From positions 76,103-98,581 of the forward strand of contig BFEA01000448.1 of assembly GCA_003427395.1 (NCBI GenBank): a DNA stretch of 22,479 bases, given 5' to 3'. A program made the translations under genes and the position numbers. Origin of the DNA: Chara braunii (taxonomy: Eukaryota > Streptophyta > Charophyceae > Charales > Characeae). The notes under the pieces are model-generated. The model had not been told where the DNA came from. It saw only the letters and a program-made list of their open reading frames with translations, and did no database searches. This document shows, in pieces, positions 17,577-22,479 of the stretch. How positions within the stretch are numbered: position 1 is the first letter of the stretch; each line of letters starts with the position of its first letter.

Positions 17577-18242
17577 AAGGGGTTGCAGAGATACAACCCC
17601 TTTCAGTTTGATGTATCTGGACCCTTTTTCAAGGGCAGATACATCAGGTGAAAGGATGTATGTAGCCTTTCCTCTATGACCCCTCAATTTCCAGGCTCCT
17701 TAAAAACGGGAGCCTGACAATTACCTCTGGCAGCTTCTGCCAGAGGTAGCACCACGTGAGGACAAGTGTCCTCACATAAATAAAGAAGAACAAACTACAA
17801 AGAAAAAAAAATTAAAGCTAAATGTAACTGCATGTGCCTGGCCATACTCTCGACCAGGTTCATGCAGTTGCATGCAACCACCCGCTGCTTACTTTTCTCT
17901 TCCCTCCCCTGAAAACGGGGAGGGTAGTTGTTAGGTTGGGAGGAGTAGGACCTCCCCCTCCCAACTCTCACGCTCCCCTCTCTCAACCTCTTTAACATCC
18001 ATCTTCACGCGGGAATAGTGAGCCGCGAGATTCTAGATCTCGCGGCCACGAATATTCATGCATCTTCTTAGTGGGGAGCTGAGCATGCTCCCATACAGCC
18101 TGTTCTCCTTCCTATTGCCCCCACGAGGCTGTTTGCCTCGTTCGTTTTGCTTTTTTTTGTAAACAGTTTTACTTCGTTTTAACCCTTCCCCGTTTTCCCT
18201 ACTAGTCGTGCCCCAATGGCTGCGAATGGGGAGGGAGAAACG
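17577..18242. other. Serial hairpin tract 2 (densest)
   Basis: Consecutive near-perfect hairpins, each with its own arm sequence. Pairings: 17577-17585/17594-17602; 17610-17619/17636-17645 with inner CCCTT/AAGGG; 17692-17699/17709-17716; 17722-17733/17737-17748 (12 bp, 3-nt loop); 17756-17764/17767-17775; 17826-17841/17854-17869 (with a small internal loop); 17902-17909/17917-17924; 17935-17943/17957-17965; 18022-18031/18037-18046; 18074-18079/18087-18092; 18123-18129/18135-18141; 18211-18215/18227-18231, inside an outer CGTTT-CCCT stem at about 18191-18242. Spacers are short and often A-rich. No ORF or known element explains it. Confidence 0.85.
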
Positions 18243-18305
18243 ACAGGGGCTCGAAAAAGAGAAAGAAAGAAATTAAAAAAAAAAAGTACCTGCAACAACG
18301 TGCTA

Positions 18306-18340
18306 GCCCTGAAAAACGGGCGCCTGCACACCCCCATGTC
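18306..18340 (+). repeat. 35-bp hairpin-bearing direct repeat, copy 1
   Basis: Begins GCCCTGAAAAACGGGCGCC and is followed by TGCACACCCCCATGTC. It forms a GCCC/GGGC hairpin with a TGAAAAAC loop. It matches 18908-18942 except for one base. Confidence 0.9.
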
Positions 18341-18342
18341 TG

Positions 18343-18907
18343 CACCGCCACATTCATTATCAATTAAACTAGGAACAAACCAGTTTTCAAACCCACCTAT
18401 AAGAGCAGGCATTACCATAAAGAGTATGGGGACCGCAGCATGTTGGAAAAAAGCAGAAAAATCTCGCGAGCTATTCGGTCTATGGTGAAGTTCATGGATC
18501 CCATTGAAACAAACACAAGGGTCAGTGGCCTATTCAGTAGTCTCAGGCAAGCCCACTGGTCAAGTACCGCTTTCTCTGCCTAAAGTTGACAGTTAGAGTT
18601 ACTGTCGCCGTTTACTGGGGCTTCCATTCGAAGCTTATGTCACTTCTTTAACCACTGCTAATCTGTTTTGTAATAATCTAATCATAGATCCCAAACAACT
18701 CGGCGGTCGCGGGCTAGGGCGAGACCGTTAGGTTACCTGAAGTTAATTACGAAAGGCTCTAGCAAGAAGAAAGAGCCTGTGCAATCAATTCTGCACTCTG
18801 GACATTCGGCTTACTGTGAATTCGACAGGACAAGAGCATGTCGGAAAAGGACAAATGAGGGGATATCGAGCACGATCTTGAAATAATAATTTTGTATTTT
18901 GACTACC
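18343..18907. other. No recognisable gene
   Basis: Unstructured sequence between the two copies of the 35-bp repeat. CAGTGG near 18521 could pair with CCCACTG near 18553. No ORF of note. Confidence 0.4.
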
Positions 18908-18942
18908 GCCCTAAAAAACGGGCGCCTGCACACCCCCATGTC
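18908..18942 (+). repeat. 35-bp hairpin-bearing direct repeat, copy 2
   Basis: Same as 18306-18340 with GCCCTAAAAAACGGGC in the hairpin. It is followed immediately by a CCCCCATG/CTGGGGG hairpin at about 18932-18948 that copy 1 lacks. Confidence 0.9.
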
Positions 18943-19283
18943 CTGGGGGTAGATTCATTCGATTTTGCTCACCCTACCGTTGGAAGTACCATGATGCCAA
19001 CTACAAGTTTGGAGACTTACCTGTTTGGGCGTTCGTCGTCATGGTTGCATCCGTCGCCAGGTAAGATCCCTCTTCCTAACCCTCTCTCTCGCATAGTTCC
19101 ACTTTGTAGGTTAAATTCGTTCGTTTTTGCCCTTCCTTGGTTGCTCATTCTTTTCAACGAACAGGCACACCAGCAAACGAGGAGAGGGGGATCCAAAAGA
19201 GAATAAAAAAATCTAAAAAGAAAATCTAAGAATGGAAAAAGTTCAAAAAACAAAGTAAAAAACAAAAAAACAAAAAAGTCTAA

Positions 19284-19492
19284 CGCCGTTGAAAACGGCG
19301 CCCTGGTTTTCAGGGACTGTCCCTGTTTTTCTCAGTGCGCCATCTGGCGCCTGTTCGTTTTTTCNCCTTTTTTTTTTTTTTTGATACCATTGGCATAAGC
19401 CAACGGTCACGGTAGATTGCTTCGCCCCTAGCTGGCGCCTCCTCCCCTCTCTTGCCGATACACAGGCCCGAGTTCAATTCCCTTCGGGGAAT
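19284..19492. other. Hairpin cluster next to the U6 fragment
   Basis: CGCCGTT/AACGGCG (19284-19300). CCCTG/CAGGG (19301-19315) competes with CAGGGAC/GTCCCTG (19311-19325). GCGCC/GGCGC (19337-19350). ACCATTGGC/GCCAACGGT with one mismatch (19386-19407). ATTCCC/GGGAAT closed by a TTCG loop (19477-19492). An ambiguous base N is at 19365, inside a T-rich stretch. Confidence 0.75.
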
Positions 19493-19510
19493 CGAAAAGA
19501 AAAAAAATCC

Positions 19511-19559
19511 GATCGTTTCCTCGATTTTTGCGTGTCATCCTTGTGCAGGGGCCATGCTA
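19511..19559 (-). pseudogene. U6 snRNA 3' fragment, minus strand
   Basis: The minus strand reads TAGCATGGCCCCTGC, then ACAAGGATGACACGCA and AAAATCGAGGAAACG, the middle and 3' part of U6. It is closer to the standard U6 internal stem-loop than the copies at 680-818. The 5' part (stem, AAAATTGG, ACAGAGA) is replaced by unrelated sequence ending GCTA. After the 3' end there is a T7 run on the minus strand (19501-19507), i.e. Pol III-terminator-like rather than an A tail. Probably a U6 chimera or truncated gene copy; non-functional. Confidence 0.85.
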
Positions 19560-19635
19560 TAGCCACGCAGCTGTTTTTTGGCCGCGGGTTCTGTCGCACT
19601 TTAGGCTTTCAAAATGGGCTGCTCCACAAAAGGAC

Positions 19636-20141
19636 CTAGCCCAGACAGTGTATCGTCAGGCTCGATCCTGGCGTCTGTCGGGTGAAAGTTCAGTGCGGTA
19701 CCTACTGGGCTAGCTCCTATTCACGAGAGCTTTACCTGTCGCCCTTCTATTTGAAGGGTTGCAGCCCAGTAGGCCGCTTGATCCATGTCTATATAACGAG
19801 CAACTTGAAAAAGGAGCTAGCCCAGACAGTGTATTGTCGGGCTCGATCGCGGCGTCTGCCGGGTGAAAGTTCAGTGCGGTACCTACTAGGCTAGCTCCTA
19901 TTCACGGGAGCTTTGCCTGTCGCCCCTCTATTTGAAGGGTTGCAGCCCAGTAGGCCGCTTGATCGAGGCCTATATGACAGGCAACTTCGAAAAGGAGCTA
20001 GCCCAGACCGGACATTGTTGGGCTTGATTCTAGCATCTGCTGGGTGAAAGTTCAGTGCGATACCTACTAGGCTAGCTCCTATTCACGGGAGCTATACCTG
20101 CCGCCCTTCTATTTGAAGAGTTGCAGCCCAGTAGGCCGCCT
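19636..20141 (+). repeat. 181-bp tandem array with conserved RNA-like folds, three units
   Basis: Units begin CTAGCCCAGAC at 19636, 19817 and 19998, a constant period of 181 bp; the third is partial. Each has GGGTGAAAGTTCAGTGCG, then TACCTACT(G/A)GGCTAGCTCC, TATTCACG, CCCTTCTATTTGAAGGG (variants) and TTGCAGCCCAGTAGGCCGC. In unit 1, CTACTGGGCT (19702-19711) pairs with AGCCCAGTAG (19763-19772), enclosing AGCTC/GAGCT and CCCTTC/GAAGGG: a three-way junction. The unit's opening CTAGCCCAG can instead pair with CTGGGCTAG, so two folds compete. No coding frame spans the units. It could be a satellite, a SINE-like array or a structured RNA family. Confidence 0.85.
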
Positions 20142-20322
20142 GTTTTCCCTGGTTTAGGCAGGCGCAGTCCAACCTTGTCATCCAAAAGCAAGCCGCCTCG
20201 CCATCCATCTGGTTGGGTTCGACTCGTAAGCCCGACAATCCTTCTTTAGTCCAAGGTTTGCCCTCGGACCCCTGACGGTTCGTTTTCTCAAAAGGACACA
20301 ACACTCTGGTCGAGTTAGCCTT

Positions 20323-20398
20323 TCTCGCCGTTGCCGCACCCCTGGCGTGGCTATGTTTTTGGTCTTTCTAGTCCTGAATCTCGCCGTTGCCGCACCCC
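20323..20398 (+). repeat. 20-bp direct repeat pair
   Basis: TCTCGCCGTTGCCGCACCCC occurs at 20323-20342 and again at 20379-20398, 56 bp apart. No wider array is seen. Confidence 0.9.
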
Positions 20399-21147
20399 AT
20401 TTTAAGTCAAAACACCATTTTATTTGAGTGTTTTCATCGCCGTCTGTCTTTCCGGCCTCGTTTTAATGTAAGGGCGTCTGGTTACACCGTCTATCCTTGC
20501 CGTTATGTCTGTCGGCAAATAGACGGCTGCATAAAATTTTAAATTTTATTCGAATCGCGGACGAGTCGGAATATTCCAAAAGTATTTCTATTTCATCAGA
20601 CCAAACCTTGCAAAACTTGCATTAGAATTCGGACCACGTCCAATATTGAAAATACAGGGCAGATATCCTTGTCAGGGTTTTTGTCCCGACAGCGGGTGCG
20701 CTGGCAGCCATAGCAGGGGTGCTGGGCGCTAGGGGGTAAGAGGGCGATCTAGTGGTCTTCAGGGAAGGAGGCGAGTGTGTGGGTTATCAAGGTCTGATGA
20801 GGGTGACGAGATACGTACCTGGTGCATGAAGAGAGGTCGGCTATGGTGTTGACATCATGTACATTGGTCTTCGAGAGTCGAAGTGAGCCTGTTGCGTGAA
20901 CATAGCTATAGGTAGGATAGTCAAGTAGAGTAGGCTAGGCGTTGGGCGCCAGATAATGAGGAGCGACTTTGGATACTGTGTTGGTGTGGCCTGAGGGCTT
21001 GAACATTGGCTCATTACTTTATTGTATTGTTCTATTTGAATGGATTCTCGGTGCAATTGTGCTCTCTGCTTGTACACGACTACTTGGACATCTGTGTGAT
21101 TTCGCAACTTGGTTTAATGTATAGCGCTCACACGCATATTCCTTGAG
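20399..21147. other. No gene; possible PBS at 20940-20951 (-)
   Basis: The minus strand at 20940-20951 reads TGGCGCCCAACG, which resembles the primer-binding sites of LTR elements that use other tRNAs. A related word, TAGCGCCCAGCA, occurs at 20720-20731. If real, an LTR would lie to the right (20952-~21145), but no CA end or second LTR copy is visible. Otherwise nothing identifiable. Confidence 0.3.
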
Positions 21148-21720
21148 CATCCTTCTGAGCGCAAAAAAACGCGGAAGTTGGGGTACTTTTCTTGTTGGCC
21201 GATACGTGATAGAGCAGCAAAAAGCTGCAAAAATGGAATATAGGACGAATTGGCAGTTAAATATTTTTCGTGGAAAGATCACGACCATATCTACAGGTCC
21301 TTCAATTTGCAGAGTTGTGGAGTCATCCATCTGAGCGCAAAAAAGCGCGGAAGTTGGGGTACTTTTTTCGTTGGCCGACACGTGATAGAGCAACAAAAAG
21401 CAGCAAAAATGAAACGTAGGACGAATTGGTGCAGCATTTATTTCACGATCTTAAATATTTTTGAAAATTTTTGAAATATTTTTTGTAGAAAGATCACGAC
21501 CAAATCTACAGGCCCTTCAATGTGCGGAGTTGTGGAGTCATCCTTCTGAGCGCAAAAAATCGCGGAAGTTGGGATACTTTTCCCGTTGGCCAACACGTCC
21601 CAAAATGGCAAAAATGGAGAATGCAACGGAACGGCGCAACATTTATTTCACGATTTTTTTTATTTATTTTTTTTGAGTTTTTTCCTGTAAAGATCACAAC
21701 CTAATCTACAGGATCTCAAT
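21148..21720 (+). repeat. ~176-bp satellite, three tandem units
   Basis: Units start CATCC(T/A)TCTGAGCGC at 21148, 21324 and 21539. The spacing is 176 and 215 bp; the second unit carries an AT-rich expansion around 21455-21485. Each has GCGGAAGTTGGGGTACTTTT, GTTGGCC(G/A)A(T/C)ACGTG, AAAGATCACGACC and ATCTACAGG. The third unit decays after 21650. A lone copy is at 12422-12600. Confidence 0.92.
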
Positions 21721-22396
21721 TTTTCATATCTTTTCTTCAATTCGTATGAGAGTGAAAAATCGTCGGAGTTAGCGCTTGAAAATTGCGGGACTGGACCTGT
21801 TTGCCACACTGTGCAATGTTAGGGTTTGGACACAGGCACATCCTGACTTGCCAACTGCCTGGCATAGGATACACTTCATAAAAAAGAAGTCCTCGAAAAC
21901 ACACAGGGACCCAATCGACCCGAGTGCTTATCAGATTAGGCAGTTGCGTATCTCAAATATGTGCGCGGGTTCAAACCCCAACAACAATCGTTAGCAGTGA
22001 ACTTCATAATATTAATATTAGTGTGTGTGTGGGCGGGCGGGCAGCTGCCAGACCACCACAAATACCTTTTGGCCGAAACAAAAACAAAAAAAGGCGCACG
22101 AAAACGAGAAAGAAAACCGCGTGAAACGAGGAACGAAAAAGAGAAAGAAAAAAAAATCCACGCCGGCCAGTTATCGACGGCGGGCACTTCAAGATATTCC
22201 CTCCCATCTACGCCCGCCACCGCCCAGCCCCATGGGCGCGCTCTCTCGTTTAAAGGCGCGCACCGAACATTTTGGTACGCACTCCCCCGACCTGGATCGC
22301 CTTCATCCACCGCCTCTCATCAAAACTTCGACCCCAAATCCGGCACGAAGCGGACCGTCGACCTCCCCTTGCTGCCGATGTTCCTTAAGGGATAGG

Positions 22397-22400
<4 letters not shown>
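21721..22400. other. No recognisable gene
   Basis: Contains a short GT run at 22021-22031, and an A/G-rich stretch at 22078-22156 (AAACGAGAAAGAAAA-type) like those at about 18240-18290 and 19190-19270. Frames of up to about 144 codons cross the purine-rich part and have repetitive Lys/Arg composition. Nothing supportable as a gene. Confidence 0.5.

Positions 22401-22479
<79 letters not shown>
22401..22479. repeat. (TA)n microsatellite
   Basis: Uninterrupted TA dinucleotides to the end of the window; the right boundary is not visible. Confidence 0.98.

Noticed and set aside
17253-17679. Phe/Lys-rich ORFs in 17218-17679
   Set aside because: They are driven by T-rich and A-rich homopolymers and cross the hairpin tract, with no motif.
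12529-21697. Similar minus-strand peptide (DDSTTLQIEGPVDLVVIF) in several ~176-bp satellite copies
   Set aside because: Similarity follows from nucleotide identity of the repeat. Frames are short, start and end differently in each copy, and the rest of each frame is not conserved.

Overview
This window looks like nuclear intergenic DNA from a repeat-rich eukaryotic genome, most likely a streptophyte (land plant or charophyte alga). Three things point there: a primer-binding site matching the plant initiator-Met-tRNA type (TGGTATCAGAGC on the minus strand at 2273-2284), a degenerate chromodomain-bearing Ty3/gypsy element (chromovirus), and U6 snRNA-like copies whose 5' stem and ATAAATCGAGAAAT 3' part resemble plant U6. 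No bacterial-style operons are seen, and there is no convincing intact host gene. The only clean unexplained reading frame is a 151-codon ORF at 13992-14447 (-). Organism assignment is inference; no database was consulted.

Layout. 1-1250 is a huge imperfect inverted repeat. It runs (CT)n, a pyrimidine-rich minisatellite, a partial U6 on the minus strand, a nearly full-length U6 on the plus strand, a purine-rich minisatellite, then (CG)n/(GA)n. 1299-1388 is a 35-bp-arm hairpin. 2273-3588 is a PBS plus a 1.3-kb LTR (LTR A) of a minus-strand element whose interior has decayed. 3593-3629 is a degenerate hammerhead ribozyme motif. 3762-5431 is a second, related LTR (LTR B, 1.67 kb, carrying a foldback insertion). 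It serves as the 3' LTR of a dead minus-strand chromovirus (5432-9945: gag remnant, protease, RT/RNase H, integrase, chromodomain) with several stops and frameshifts. That element has lost its 5' LTR: its 5' end is cut off at a second hammerhead motif (9948-9984), followed by two Helitron-like 3' ends (10004-10028 and 10174-10196).

10253-12184 is almost 2 kb of a GAGTA/GTGTCGTA simple-sequence satellite running into (TG)n. From about 12.6 kb to 20.1 kb the DNA is unusually full of short, near-perfect, back-to-back hairpins, densest at 17577-18242, where about a dozen follow one another. Several share a TGAAAAC-like loop with different arm sequences. 19636-20141 is a three-copy, 181-bp tandem array. 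Each unit can fold into two mutually exclusive structures, one of them a three-way junction. A further U6 fragment lies at 19511-19559 (-). A ~176-bp satellite occurs as three tandem copies at 21148-21720 with a single dispersed copy at 12422-12600. The window ends in (TA)n.

The genes do not form a pathway. The contents are best read as layered mobile-element debris (LTR retrotransposons, hammerhead-bearing retroelements, Helitrons, U6 retrocopies) set in satellite DNA. The most unusual signals are the U6-centred giant palindrome, the serial hairpin tract, and the hammerhead copies that both lose similarity to each other next to the predicted self-cleavage site.
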